Source: Sedimenticola sp. (GTDB taxonomy: Bacteria; Pseudomonadota; Gammaproteobacteria; Chromatiales; Chromatiaceae). From it: a stretch of DNA of 64,000 nt. Under the pieces are notes generated by a model. It searched no databases. It had not been told where the DNA came from and saw only the letters and a program-made list of their open reading frames with translations. The first letter of the stretch is position 1. The number at the start of each line of letters is the position of its first letter. The position numbers and the translations under genes were made by a program. Positions 34,769-44,721 of the stretch are shown piece after piece. The stretch lies in the NCBI GenBank assembly GCA_002869585.1, contig PKUO01000088.1, positions 1 to 64,000 of the forward strand, in the 5' to 3' direction.

Positions 34769-37700
34769 TTACTGCGAATTTTCGGCATCTTTGGCCAGCT
34801 TTGCCGTTTCCGAGAATCCCAGGTCATGCAGGATGCTGAACAGCGCAGGCACCATCAGCAGCACCAGCAGGGTGGTGGCCATCAGGCCGAAAATGATGCT
34901 GGTGGCCATAGGCACCAGGACCTGTGCCTGGGTACTCTTTTCCAGCAGCAGGGGGACCAGCCCGGCCATGGTGGTGATCGAGGTGAGCAGGACTGCCCGG
35001 AAGCGGTCGCGGCTCGCCTGCTTGGCCGCCTCGATGGTGTGCAGCCCCTCTTTTACCCGGTATTTGAGAAACTCCACCAGCAGGATCGAGTCATTGACCA
35101 CGATGCCCGCTAGCGAGGTGAAACCGATGACACCAGGCATGGAGAGGTTCAGCCCCATCAGCAGGTGCCCCCAGACCACGCCGATGAAGGCCAGCGGGAT
35201 GATCGACATCACCACCAGCGGTTCGATATAACTGCGGAACTGGAAGCTGAGCAGGATAAAGATTCCGATCAGGCCGATGCTGAAACCCCTGAGCATCGAG
35301 GCGCCGGTTTTGGCCGACTCCTTGGCCTGTCCCTGTACGCCCACCCGCACACTGGGATAGCGTTCTAGCAGGCCCGGCACAAAATCCCGCAGGGTGTGGC
35401 TGATGATCTCCTGGGCATTGGCCAGGCGGGTATCGATATCGCCGCTGACGGTGATGGTGCGCACGCCATTGACCCGCAGAATGCGCGAGTAGCCACGATC
35501 CTCGTTGATCTCGGCGACCGCGCTCAGAGGGATGGCGTCGCCCTGTGCCGTGGTGATTCTGAAGTCCTCGATATCGACCAGGGAGGACTGGTCCTCCGGT
35601 GCCAGGCGCACATCGATCTCCAGCGACTCGGGGCCGACCTGGATCTCATTGGCAGTGGTGCCGTAAAAGGCCGCGCGCAGCTGGCTGGCGATGGTCGAGG
35701 CATCCAGTCCGAGGGCGAAGGCGCCGTCACGCAGCTTCAAACGCAGTTCAGGCTTACCCGGGCGCAGGTTGTCGGACAGGTCGAACACCCCCTGGTAGCG
35801 GCTGAACCACTCCTGCAGCTCCCGGGAGGCGAGTTTCAACTCGCCCAGGTCCTTGCCGGTGAGACGTATCTCCAGCGGGATGCCGCCGGGGCCGATAGTC
35901 GGTTCCTTGAAGTTGAGGGCGACCACGTCGGGTTGTTCGCCGACGCTATCGCGCCACAGGTTGATCATGTCATCGAGCTTGCCCTGGCGCTCCTCTGCGG
36001 TGAGCAGATCGGCCGAGACGGTGGCCAGATGGGGGCCTGTTTCGCTGGCGTCCTGATTGACATTGAAGCGAACCTGAACATTCTTCACCAGGCGTTTGCC
36101 GTCGGTCTGCAACGGGCTGAACTGGTCATCCACCACCTGCAGGGCATCGGTGATTTTTTGCACCAGCTCCTCGGTACGCCACAGCGGGGTGCCCTGGGGC
36201 AGCAGCAGGCGGGTTTCGATGTTGTCGCCTTCGATGTCCGGGAAGGCCTGAAACTTCAGCTTGCCGCCAATCACCATGCTCACACTGAGCAGAAACAGCG
36301 CGATCACCAGGCCCGCGAACAGGTAACGCTGGTGTATCGCGAAGTCGATCAGGTGTCCGAGGGTATTGTCCCGGAACTGCTCCAGGCGTCGGTCGAAGCC
36401 CTGGCGGAAACGGCTCACCTTGTTTTCATGATGCCTGAGTGACTGGGCCAGATGGTGGGGCAGGATCATGAACGCCTCGATCAGGCTCACCGCCAGCACC
36501 AGGATCAGCACCATCGGGATGAACTGCAGCACCTTGCCCATCTGCCCGGAGAGGAAGGCGAGGGGGCCAAACACCGAGACAGTGGTGAGAAAGGAGGAGA
36601 CCACGCCGGGGGCGACCTGCTTGGTGCCATCGATTGCCGCCGTCATGGCGCTCTTCCCCTTACGCAGCTGGGTGGCGATGTTTTCCGAGATGACGATGGC
36701 GTCGTCCATCAACAGGCCGATGGCGATCAGCAGGGCGAACATGGTGATCATGTTGATGGTCAGCCCGAGCAGGCTCATGAAGAACAGCGCACCGAGAAAT
36801 GAGATCGGCAGGCCCATCGCCACCCAGAAAGCGAAGCGTCCCTGAAAGAACAGCCACATCACCAGGAACACCAGCACCAGCCCCTGGCCGCCGTTTTTCG
36901 TCAGCAGGCTGAGGCGGTCGCGCACGATCGATGAGCGGTCCTGGGTGATGGTGAACTCCACCCCGGCCGGGGCTGTTCGGCGGGTCTTTTCCAGAAACTG
37001 GGTGACCGCATCCATCACAACCAGGGTGTCCTGCTGCTTGGTTTTAAGCACCTGCAGCAGGGCTGCGCGCTTGCCGTTGAACAGGGTTTTCTCTTCATCC
37101 AGCTCAAAGCGGTCGGTAATGCTGGCGATATCCCCCAGGCGTATCTCCGCACCGGAGGTGGCCCCCACCACGATCAGGTCCGCCAGCTCGCTCGGCGTGC
37201 GGCGCAGATCGGTGAAGCGCAGCAGGATGTCGCGGTTGCGCGTCTCCAGTCCGCCGGCGGGAATGTCGATCCCCTGGCGCGCCACGGTATTGGCGATATC
37301 CGACATGCTTAGTCCGAACTGGCGCAGTTTGCGCTCGGGCACCTCGATGCGCAGTTGGTGATCGGAGAAGCCGGCGACGTTGACCTGGGTGATCTGCGCC
37401 GAGCGCTGCAACTGCTCCTTGATCTGCTCGGCATAGGCCTTGAGATCGCTCGGGCTCATCTTGCCGGTGATGGCGATGGTCACCACGCTGGAGGTGCGGC
37501 CAAGCTCCTTGATGATGGGTTGCTCGGTGTTCTCCGGGAAGTTGTTGATCGCCTCGATCTCGGATTTGACATCATCCATGAACACCGAGATGTCGCTGCC
37601 GTCGGTCATCTCCACCACGGCGATGGCGATCCCTTCACGTGCCTCGCAGGTCAGTTCGTTGACATCGTTGATGCCATCCACCGCATCCTCGATGCGCTGG

Positions 37701-37885
37701 CAGATGGCCTCCTCCACGTCCTCGGCGCTGGCGCCGGGGTAGATTACCCGCACCTCCACCTGCTGGGCATCGAAATCGGGGAAGGTCTCACGCTGCAGGC
37801 CGGGGAGGGCCATCAGGCCGAGCACGGCGAGGAACAGCATGAGCAGGTTGCCGGCTGTCGGGTGTCGGGCAAAAAACGCGACCAT
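34769..37885 (-). CDS. RND-family efflux permease
   Basis: This 1038-residue inner-membrane pump has 12 predicted helices in two halves with large periplasmic loops. The helix-4 proton-relay aspartates are in IAIGLLMDDAIVISENI, and PGASAEDVEEAICQRIED is at the first pore domain. It belongs to the AcrB-like (HAE) type, not the heavy-metal CusA type, as no methionine-rich metal pathway is visible. The substrate is unknown. It starts two bases after the adaptor stop. No TolC-type outer-membrane gene or regulator is adjacent. Confidence 0.9.
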   Translation of the reverse strand: MVAFFARHPTAGNLLMLFLAVLGLMALPGLQRETFPDFDAQQVEVRVIYPGASAEDVEEAICQRIEDAVDGINDVNELTCEAREGIAIAVVEMTDGSDISVFMDDVKSEIEAINNFPENTEQPIIKELGRTSSVVTIAITGKMSPSDLKAYAEQIKEQLQRSAQITQVNVAGFSDHQLRIEVPERKLRQFGLSMSDIANTVARQGIDIPAGGLETRNRDILLRFTDLRRTPSELADLIVVGATSGAEIRLGDIASITDRFELDEEKTLFNGKRAALLQVLKTKQQDTLVVMDAVTQFLEKTRRTAPAGVEFTITQDRSSIVRDRLSLLTKNGGQGLVLVFLVMWLFFQGRFAFWVAMGLPISFLGALFFMSLLGLTINMITMFALLIAIGLLMDDAIVISENIATQLRKGKSAMTAAIDGTKQVAPGVVSSFLTTVSVFGPLAFLSGQMGKVLQFIPMVLILVLAVSLIEAFMILPHHLAQSLRHHENKVSRFRQGFDRRLEQFRDNTLGHLIDFAIHQRYLFAGLVIALFLLSVSMVIGGKLKFQAFPDIEGDNIETRLLLPQGTPLWRTEELVQKITDALQVVDDQFSPLQTDGKRLVKNVQVRFNVNQDASETGPHLATVSADLLTAEERQGKLDDMINLWRDSVGEQPDVVALNFKEPTIGPGGIPLEIRLTGKDLGELKLASRELQEWFSRYQGVFDLSDNLRPGKPELRLKLRDGAFALGLDASTIASQLRAAFYGTTANEIQVGPESLEIDVRLAPEDQSSLVDIEDFRITTAQGDAIPLSAVAEINEDRGYSRILRVNGVRTITVSGDIDTRLANAQEIISHTLRDFVPGLLERYPSVRVGVQGQAKESAKTGASMLRGFSIGLIGIFILLSFQFRSYIEPLVVMSIIPLAFIGVVWGHLLMGLNLSMPGVIGFTSLAGIVVNDSILLVEFLKYRVKEGLHTIEAAKQASRDRFRAVLLTSITTMAGLVPLLLEKSTQAQVLVPMATSIIFGLMATTLLVLLMVPALFSILHDLGFSETAKLAKDAENSQ

Positions 37886-37887
37886 GC

Positions 37888-39240
37888 CTAGATCTCCCCT
37901 GAAATGGCCGATTGTTTCAGCTGTTCCAGGCTCTCCGGGTCGTCAATCGGTTGCAGCAGCATGCCCTCGATGGCCGGTATCAGATCAGAGCTGACAATCC
38001 GGTCACCAGCGCTGAGGCCCTCGCTGACTACCAGGTATTCCGGTTGGGTGAGGCTGATTTTCACCGGGCGGATCTCAAGGCGGTTATCCTGGTTGATCAG
38101 GTAGACCTTATCGTCGTGCAGGGCCGAGCGCGGAATCACCAGGCTGTCCAGGCGAGGCTTGCCGGCCAGCAATACCTCGACAAACAGCCCCTTGACCAGG
38201 GGAGGACGGATGCCGGGCTGTACCTGGTCGTAGGGATTGTCGACCTCGACAATGACCCCGACGGTGCGGGTTTTGGTGTCCAGGGTGTCGCTCATCCGCG
38301 CAAAACGGGCCTGCCAGCTGGCGCTGAGTGCCCCCTCTTCCAAGTGTACGCCGGCGCTGATATCAAGCCGGTTGGCCAGATCCTGCTGGTTGCTGCCGAG
38401 CACGTCGATGGTCTGGCCGGAATAGAACAGATCGCTCATGCGTTCAATCGGGATCTGCACCTCCACCTCGGCGCTCTGCAGGTCGTCGGCGATGGTCAGG
38501 ATTTCACCCTCGCGCACATACTGATCCTGTTCGACATTCACCTCGGAGATGCGCCCGGTGAAGGGCAGGTTGATTTCGCTATGGGCCAGGTTGCGGTGGG
38601 CGGTCTGCAGCTGGACCTGGTAGCGGGCCAGTTGCGCCTCGAGTAGGGAGCGTTCGCTGGGGATCAGGTTGAGGCTGTTCTTCTGGGTCTGGACGCTCTG
38701 CTGCTGTGCCAGCAGGGTGCGCTCCTGGGTATCCAGGTCGGAACGGCTGATACCACCCTTGCCGATCAGCGAGCGTTTGCGCTCCAGCTCCTTTTCACCG
38801 AGGGTGAGTGCCTCCTGTTCGATCCTGAGCGAGGCGCGGGTGTTTCTCTCCTTGGCTTGCAGCTCTAGCAGTTGCGCCTCGGCCGCCTGGATATCCGCCT
38901 CGGTCTGGGCGATCGCCAGCTGATAATCGGTGGGGTCGATTTTCAGCAGCTGAGTCCCGGCTTCCAGGATGGCCCCTTTCCGCAGGCGCGCATTCTTCTC
39001 GACAATCTTGCCTTTCACCTGGGCCACCGCCTCCCAGCTTCGTGATGGCCTTACCGTACCAAAGCCGCTTGCCTTGGGGATCACATCGAGCTGCGGCACG
39101 GCAATGCTGCGGACCAGTTTCGGCGTCTCCTGTATCGTCGCCTGAACCGGAGTCAGCTTGTTCTGTTTCATGACGACGACGGCGGCGATGCCGGCAAGAA
39201 TGGGAATGAGAATGACCCATTTTCTGGGTTTGCTGGCCAT
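37888..39240 (-). CDS. RND efflux periplasmic adaptor (membrane-fusion protein)
   Basis: This 450-residue protein starts with a membrane anchor (WVILIPILAGIAAVVVM), then a biotinyl-lipoyl-like domain, a long coiled-coil hairpin (about 110-220, rich in E, Q and L), and beta-barrel segments (LPFTGRISEVNVEQDQYVREG; VPRSALHDDKVYLI-like region near the end). It should bridge the permease encoded just downstream to an outer-membrane channel. A short palindrome AACG-N6-CGTT (39290-39303) upstream could be a repressor site, but this is weak. Confidence 0.9.
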   Translation of the reverse strand: MASKPRKWVILIPILAGIAAVVVMKQNKLTPVQATIQETPKLVRSIAVPQLDVIPKASGFGTVRPSRSWEAVAQVKGKIVEKNARLRKGAILEAGTQLLKIDPTDYQLAIAQTEADIQAAEAQLLELQAKERNTRASLRIEQEALTLGEKELERKRSLIGKGGISRSDLDTQERTLLAQQQSVQTQKNSLNLIPSERSLLEAQLARYQVQLQTAHRNLAHSEINLPFTGRISEVNVEQDQYVREGEILTIADDLQSAEVEVQIPIERMSDLFYSGQTIDVLGSNQQDLANRLDISAGVHLEEGALSASWQARFARMSDTLDTKTRTVGVIVEVDNPYDQVQPGIRPPLVKGLFVEVLLAGKPRLDSLVIPRSALHDDKVYLINQDNRLEIRPVKISLTQPEYLVVSEGLSAGDRIVSSDLIPAIEGMLLQPIDDPESLEQLKQSAISGEI

Positions 39241-39360
39241 GTCGGACTCCGGTTGTGATTGTTATTTTTGCTGAACTTGGGACAGGTCCAACGAAAAAAC
39301 GTTCCTTTCAGCAAAGAGCGGGACTATAGGCAAGACTGTAGGGCAAATCATTGCGATTCA

Positions 39361-39393
39361 TCAAGCGCTGCAACGGTCGATTGCAGCGCTTGA
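39361..39393. terminator. Perfect 13-bp hairpin at the topA 3' end
   Basis: TCAAGCGCTGCAA (39361-39373) and TTGCAGCGCTTGA (39381-39393) pair perfectly around a seven-base loop, starting 15 bases after the topA stop on the minus strand. No T-run follows, so it is not a classical intrinsic terminator. It may be a 3'-end stabiliser, or act with Rho. Confidence 0.55.
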
Positions 39394-39407
39394 ATGCTGA
39401 TGCGGGG

Positions 39408-41690
39408 TTATTCCTGCTCTTCGACCGGCTCCGAGAAGGAGCAGTCGGGTTGCGGGCAGACCTTCTCGGTGCCCTTGCGCTTGGTCGTTTTGATGGTGAG
39501 CACCGGCCAGCCGCACTGGGGGCAGGGTTCGGCAACCGGCTCGTTCCAGGTGGCGTAGTCGCAGTCGGGGTAGGTGGAGCAGGAGAAAAAGATCTTGCCT
39601 CGCCGCGACTTGCGGCGCAGCAGGGTGCCCTTGCTGCATTTCGGGCAGCTCACGCCGGTGTCCACCGGCTTTTCCAGGGGCTCGATGAATTTGCACGCGG
39701 GGTAGGATGAACAGCCGATGAATTTGCCGTACTTGCCTTTTTTGATCACCAGATCGGAGTCGCATTCCGGGCATTTGCGCCCCTCGACCACCTGGGGTTC
39801 TTCCGCCTCACGCTTGTCGCCGTTGAGATCGCGGGTGTACTTGCACTCGGGATAGTTGGTGCAGCCGATGAAACGACCGTGCCGGCCGAGGCGGATGGAG
39901 AGCGGTTTGCCGCACTCCGGGCAGGCCTCATCCAGTGCTTCGTGGGTGACGTCGCTGCGCTTGACGTTCTCCTCGGTGTGGTCGATCTGGTCCTTGAAGG
40001 GCTGCCAGAACTGGCGCATCAGCGGTATCCACTCCTCTTCACCGCGGGAGACGGCATCCAGTTCATCCTCCAGTTTGGCGGTGAAGTCGTAATCGACGTA
40101 ACGGGTGAAATACTGGGTGAGAAATTTGTTCACCACCCGACCGACGTCGGTCGGATAGAAGCGTTTTTTCTCCAGCTCCACATACTCGCGATCCTGCAGC
40201 GTGGAGATGATCGAGGCATAGGTCGAGGGACGGCCGATGCCGTACTCTTCTAGCGCCTTGACCAGGGTCGCCTCGCTGTAGCGCGGTGGCGGTTCGGTGA
40301 AGTGCTGTTCCGGGCGGATTGCCTTGAGACTGACGCGCTCCCCCTCTTCCATCGCGGGCAGCAGCTTGTTGTCGCCATCGGCGTTTTTCGCGTCGTCGAT
40401 GCCTTCCTGGTAGACCGCGATGAAGCCCGGGTTGGTGATGACCGAACCATTGGCGCGGAAGGTGTTGCCCTCGCCACAGGCCAGGTCGACCGCCACGGTA
40501 TCGAAGGTGGCGTGGATCATCTGGCAGGCGACGGTGCGTTTCCAGATCAGTTCATAGAGACGAAACTGGTCTTTGCTGAGGTAGTTCTTCAGCTCTTCCG
40601 GTGTGCGCAGCGCCGAGGTCGGGCGGATTGCCTCATGGGCCTCCTGGGCATTCTTCTGTTTGGTTTTGTACTGGCGCGGCTCTTTCGGCAGCTGTGCAGC
40701 GCCGTAGCGTTCACTGATGAAGTCCCTCAGCTCGCCGATTGCCTCGTCGGCCAGATGCACCGAGTCGGTACGCATGTAGGTGATCAGGCCCACCGCCCCG
40801 CTGCCGGTATCTATGCCTTCATAGAGCTGCTGTGCGGTGCGCATCGCGCGCTGTGCAGTGAAGCCCAGCTTGCGTACCGCCTCCTGCTGCAGGGTGGAGG
40901 TGGTGAACGGCGCTGCCGGATTGCGTTTGCGTTGCTTTTTCTGGACCTTGGCGACCGTCAGGCTGCCTTTGCTCGCTGCCAGCAGACTCTTTTCCGCGGT
41001 ATGCGCGCTTTCGGTGTCGGTGATGCTGAACTGCTCCACCTTCTCGCCATTGTACTGGATCAGTTTGGCGGCGAAGTCCTGGTTCTCTTTGTTCAGGTCC
41101 GCTTCGATGGTCCAGTATTCGCGCGCATTGAACGCCTCGATCTCCTCTTCGCGTTCGACAATCATGCGCAGCGCGGGGCTCTGTACCCGCCCGGCGGAGA
41201 GGCCGCGGCGTACCTTTTTCCAGAGCAGTGGAGAGAGGTTGAAGCCTACCAGATAGTCGAGTGCCCGCCGTGCCTGCTGGGCGTTGATGAGGTCCATGGA
41301 GAGGTCGCGCGGATTGGCGATCGCCTCCTGAATGGCCTTTTTGGTGATCTCGTTGAATACCACGCGCTGAACTGTCTTGTCTTTCAGCAGCCGGCGATTG
41401 TTCAGCAGTTCGTACAGGTGCCAGGAGATCGCCTCGCCTTCGCGGTCCGGGTCAGTTGCCAGATAGAGGGCGTCGGCCTTCTTCAGCGCTGTTGATATAG
41501 CCTTGACGTGCCGGTCGTTCTTTTCAATGACCTGATACTTCATTTTGAAGTCATCAGCCGGATCAACGGCGCCTTCCTTGGGCACGAGGTCGCGCACATG
41601 GCCGTAAGAGGCCAGTACTTCGAAATCCTTGCCAAGGTATTTCTTTATGGTTTTGGCTTTCGCGGGCGATTCAACAATTACCAGATTCAT
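39408..41690 (-). CDS. topA: DNA topoisomerase I
   Basis: This 760-residue type IA topoisomerase has the Toprim start LVIVESPAKAKTIKKYLG, acidic metal site DPDREGEAISWHL and the active-site tyrosine in GLITYMRTDSVHLAD. Four C-terminal zinc-ribbon-like repeats follow (CPECGKPL...CTNYPEC; CPECDSDL...CSSYPAC; CPKCSKGTL...CSTYPDC; CPQCGWPV...CPQPDC), so the C-terminal DNA-binding region is complete. It relaxes negative supercoils. The topA-smg-dprA-lysM order is conserved in many gammaproteobacteria. Confidence 0.97.
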   Translation of the reverse strand: MNLVIVESPAKAKTIKKYLGKDFEVLASYGHVRDLVPKEGAVDPADDFKMKYQVIEKNDRHVKAISTALKKADALYLATDPDREGEAISWHLYELLNNRRLLKDKTVQRVVFNEITKKAIQEAIANPRDLSMDLINAQQARRALDYLVGFNLSPLLWKKVRRGLSAGRVQSPALRMIVEREEEIEAFNAREYWTIEADLNKENQDFAAKLIQYNGEKVEQFSITDTESAHTAEKSLLAASKGSLTVAKVQKKQRKRNPAAPFTTSTLQQEAVRKLGFTAQRAMRTAQQLYEGIDTGSGAVGLITYMRTDSVHLADEAIGELRDFISERYGAAQLPKEPRQYKTKQKNAQEAHEAIRPTSALRTPEELKNYLSKDQFRLYELIWKRTVACQMIHATFDTVAVDLACGEGNTFRANGSVITNPGFIAVYQEGIDDAKNADGDNKLLPAMEEGERVSLKAIRPEQHFTEPPPRYSEATLVKALEEYGIGRPSTYASIISTLQDREYVELEKKRFYPTDVGRVVNKFLTQYFTRYVDYDFTAKLEDELDAVSRGEEEWIPLMRQFWQPFKDQIDHTEENVKRSDVTHEALDEACPECGKPLSIRLGRHGRFIGCTNYPECKYTRDLNGDKREAEEPQVVEGRKCPECDSDLVIKKGKYGKFIGCSSYPACKFIEPLEKPVDTGVSCPKCSKGTLLRRKSRRGKIFFSCSTYPDCDYATWNEPVAEPCPQCGWPVLTIKTTKRKGTEKVCPQPDCSFSEPVEEQE

Positions 41691-41829
41691 TAACTTAAAT
41701 TTCAGGTCGGTTTTTTAGAGCAACAGGGTTTCCAGCAGCGTTGAAAAGGACAACACAGCGGGCTGTCGCCGCCGTGCACAGACACTCATTCATGGGATGA
41801 GGCGTGCCGTTTTGTGTCGTCGATCCTGG

Positions 41830-42306
41830 CTAATGGAGATAAACAGGGATGTCGTTGTACACCAGGTCTTCCATTTGTGCAAAGGCGGACTCTTGTCCGG
41901 GCTGGCTCATCAGCACCATCAGAATGATCCATTTCAACTCCTCGACACCAAACTGCGGGGTGTCCAGGGCCAGTGCCCGGTCGATCACCAGTTCACGGCT
42001 CTGCTGGTCGACGATGCTGTTCTGTTCAAGAAACAGCAGCAGACCCCGGCAGTCGACATCCAGGCGGTTTTGCTCTTTCTCGGTGTAGATGCGGATCGAG
42101 TTTTCCGTCTGCACCTGGTGGCTCTGCATCTCCTGGCGCATGGCCAGTTCATCCATCCACACGAAGGCCTTGTCTATCTCGTGCTCGGGGAAGCCCGCCT
42201 GGAGCAGTTCCTCATGGATGACGGCCTGATCGGAGGTGTTGTTGGGATCACCGTCCATGTAGTTTTCATACAGGTAGATCAGGATATCGACGACATTTTC
42301 GTTCAT
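41830..42306 (-). CDS. smg: Smg-family protein (DUF494)
   Basis: This 158-residue protein starts MNENVVDILIYLYENYMD and ends GQESAFAQMEDLVYNDI, matching the DUF494/Smg family throughout. Its function is unknown, although it always lies next to dprA and def. No catalytic or membrane features are visible; it is acidic and helical. It is followed by topA and preceded by dprA in the same direction. Confidence 0.9.
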   Translation of the reverse strand: MNENVVDILIYLYENYMDGDPNNTSDQAVIHEELLQAGFPEHEIDKAFVWMDELAMRQEMQSHQVQTENSIRIYTEKEQNRLDVDCRGLLLFLEQNSIVDQQSRELVIDRALALDTPQFGVEELKWIILMVLMSQPGQESAFAQMEDLVYNDIPVYLH

Positions 42307-42363
42307 ACTGCTCCTTCAAATGTGGATGGCCTTTTTCCACAAGGTAATTCAGGGCGTTGAAGT

Positions 42364-43506
42364 TCAGGTTTTGCCCGTGCGTACATAGCGGCTGCCCGGA
42401 GCAGATGCCACGTAACCTTCAAGCTCAAGTAATATCAGCATGGAGGAAACTGACTCCGCGGTCAATCCACTTGTTTGAATCAGGGTGTCCACGGGGATTG
42501 GGTCAAAGCCGAGGTGTTGCAATAACCGCTGGTAATCCTCGTCCCACTGCTGGACCGGTTCGGTCCCTGATTCGCCTGATTCCGGAAGCGGTTGATCAGG
42601 ACGTTCAAGGCTGCCCAGCATCGCCCCCAACTCCTCAATGATGTCGCTGGCGGTCTCCACCAGTTTCGCCCCCTGGCGGATCAGGGCATGGCAGCCGCGC
42701 ACCAGGGGGTTGTGGATCGAACCGGGGATGGCAAAGATCTCGCGGCCCTGTTCTGCGGCCATGCGCGCCGTGATCAGTGAGCCGCTCTGCTTGGCCGCCT
42801 CGACCACCAGGGTCCCGACACTGAGACCGCTGATAATCCGGTTGCGCCGCGGGAAATTGCCCGGGCGGGGTGGCGTGCCGGGTGGAAACTCGGACAGCAT
42901 GATGCCGGTTTCGGTAATCCGGTGGGCCAGCTCCCGGTGGCGTGCCGGGTAGACACGATCCAGCCCGGTGCCGGTCACGGCGATTGTGGTTCCGCCGACA
43001 TCGAGAGCGCCCTGATGGCTGGCCGCATCGATGCCGAGCGCCAGACCGCTGGTGATGGTCAGGCCCGTCCGCGCCAGATGCCGGGCGAAATCCTGGGCTG
43101 TCTGCCGGCCAGAGGCACTGGGGTTCCTGGAGCCGACCATGGCCAGTTGCGGGGTGTTGAGCAGATCCGGGTTGCCATGCACGAACAACAACGGCGGTGG
43201 ATCATCGATCGCCGCCAGCAGGGGCGGGTAGCAGGGGTCGGTGAGCGGAATCAGGTGTCGGCCAGGCTGGTCCAGCCACTTCAGGTCCTGCTCCACGCTC
43301 GCCCAGTCGGGGGATTTCAGGTATCCGCGGAGATCGCAGTTGCGCAGTTCAAGCCGGTCGGCCAGTTTGGGTTGCTGAAACAGCGCCCCGGGGTCGCCAA
43401 TCTGCCCGATCAGGTGATTGAAGCCGCGACTGCCCAGCCCCGGTGCATGCACCAGGGCCAACCAGAATTTGAGCTTTTCGCTGTTTGGGATAGGGGAGTC
43501 GTCCAT
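42364..43506 (-). CDS. dprA: DNA-processing protein DprA
   Basis: This 380-residue protein loads RecA on single-stranded DNA during natural transformation. It has the extended Rossmann DNA-binding core (GSRNPSASGRQTAQDFA; TSGLALGIDAASHQGAL; GTGLDRVYPARHREL; RNRIISGLSVGTLVVEAA) and a C-terminal winged-helix DML1-like domain (LQHLGFDPIPVDTLIQTSGL). The length and both domains are normal. Whether the organism is competent cannot be told here. Confidence 0.95.
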   Translation of the reverse strand: MDDSPIPNSEKLKFWLALVHAPGLGSRGFNHLIGQIGDPGALFQQPKLADRLELRNCDLRGYLKSPDWASVEQDLKWLDQPGRHLIPLTDPCYPPLLAAIDDPPPLLFVHGNPDLLNTPQLAMVGSRNPSASGRQTAQDFARHLARTGLTITSGLALGIDAASHQGALDVGGTTIAVTGTGLDRVYPARHRELAHRITETGIMLSEFPPGTPPRPGNFPRRNRIISGLSVGTLVVEAAKQSGSLITARMAAEQGREIFAIPGSIHNPLVRGCHALIRQGAKLVETASDIIEELGAMLGSLERPDQPLPESGESGTEPVQQWDEDYQRLLQHLGFDPIPVDTLIQTSGLTAESVSSMLILLELEGYVASAPGSRYVRTGKT

Positions 43507-43541
43507 GACTCGTCAGGTATTTTGTCCTTTTTCTTCCGGCA

Positions 43542-44579
43542 TCAGGGGTTGTGCACCCGGTCCAGCACGTGAATGGCCTGGGTGGCATCCATCACCAGCC
43601 CGAAGCTGACGCGCGGGAAGATGCGGAATACCATCAGCGTACCCGCCGCCTCATCCGGCAGCTTCACGGTTTCCCTCGGATCTTTGGCTATCTTATCGCG
43701 CACCGTGCGGCCTTTGTGGTCAATCGCCAGTACGTCGCCCACGGCCAGGCCGTCGCTCTCGCCGCGGTCGATTACCACCACATTGAATTGCCCGATCTGG
43801 CTGACGCCATTGAGCACATCGATGATGCTGCCCTTGATCTCGCGATCTGGCGCCTTGGGAAAGAAGGTGGTGATCGGGACATCCTGGGATACGGGTATGA
43901 GCCGATCGCCAATGGTGCTTTCAAGCTCCGTGTCGGTAATCATCACGCTCGCCGGATCGCCGGTGCTCAGCAATACCGCGCCAGCGATGTATAGCGCCTC
44001 ATAGCCAAGAATTTCGTCGGTGTCGGCATCCTTGTAGGGGCCACCCGGGCGAACTATGTTCCACTTCAGGTTGTCTTCATTGTCGATAGACCTGATATAG
44101 GCCTTGATATTGTTGGAACCGAGAATGTGTTCGTTGGCGAAGTGCACGACATACGGAGCGCTCTCCAGCTCACCGGCGTCCATTACGAACGGACGGGTGA
44201 GAAACTGCTGAATGGCGTCCACCGGGATTGACGGGATGGCGCCATCCAGTTCGCTGGAGCGCACCCGCGGCGAGAGTTTCACCAGGGAGCCGCGTTCCAG
44301 ACCGAGTCTCGGCTGGCCGTTGACGTAGGTCATGACGATCACGTCGCCCGGATAGATGAGATGCGGGTTGGCGATCTGTGGATTGACGTGCCAGACATCG
44401 GGCCAGCGCCATGGCTCACGCAGAAAGCGCGCTGAGATATCCCACAGGGTGTCGCCCTTGACCACGACATAGCGGTCGGGATGGCTAGGATTGACGGCAA
44501 CGGGTTCGGCAGCCACAACCTGCCAGCAGAGTAAAATGCTGAAGAGAAGGCTGACGAGCTTGGTTCTAGGCGTTAGCAT
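43542..44579 (-). CDS. Exported LysM-domain protein
   Basis: This 345-residue protein has a signal peptide (VSLLFSILLCWQVVAAEP) and one LysM peptidoglycan-binding domain (RYVVVKGDTLWDISARFL to PHLIYPGDVIVM, about 35-85). The remaining 250 residues (VKLSPRVRS onward) form a conserved domain of unknown role that always accompanies LysM in the dprA-def neighbourhood. It is divergent from def with a 142-bp AT-rich gap, which should hold both promoters. A cell-envelope role is likely. Confidence 0.88.
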   Translation of the reverse strand: MLTPRTKLVSLLFSILLCWQVVAAEPVAVNPSHPDRYVVVKGDTLWDISARFLREPWRWPDVWHVNPQIANPHLIYPGDVIVMTYVNGQPRLGLERGSLVKLSPRVRSSELDGAIPSIPVDAIQQFLTRPFVMDAGELESAPYVVHFANEHILGSNNIKAYIRSIDNEDNLKWNIVRPGGPYKDADTDEILGYEALYIAGAVLLSTGDPASVMITDTELESTIGDRLIPVSQDVPITTFFPKAPDREIKGSIIDVLNGVSQIGQFNVVVIDRGESDGLAVGDVLAIDHKGRTVRDKIAKDPRETVKLPDEAAGTLMVFRIFPRVSFGLVMDATQAIHVLDRVHNP

Positions 44580-44721
44580 AGCGGTCCTTTTTGATGTTAC
44601 GGCTAATTTTTTATGCTCCCGGATGTCAGAAATTTGAACCGGAACTATGATTCAGAATCCTGTATCATCATAATGTTAGCGAATTTTATTATCTTTGTAC
44701 TATAGATTTGTGGAAATCCCA

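Noticed and set aside
40302-41495. Long open frame antisense to topA (397 codons)
   Set aside because: topA is complete on the other strand with all motifs; the antisense product has no family resemblance.
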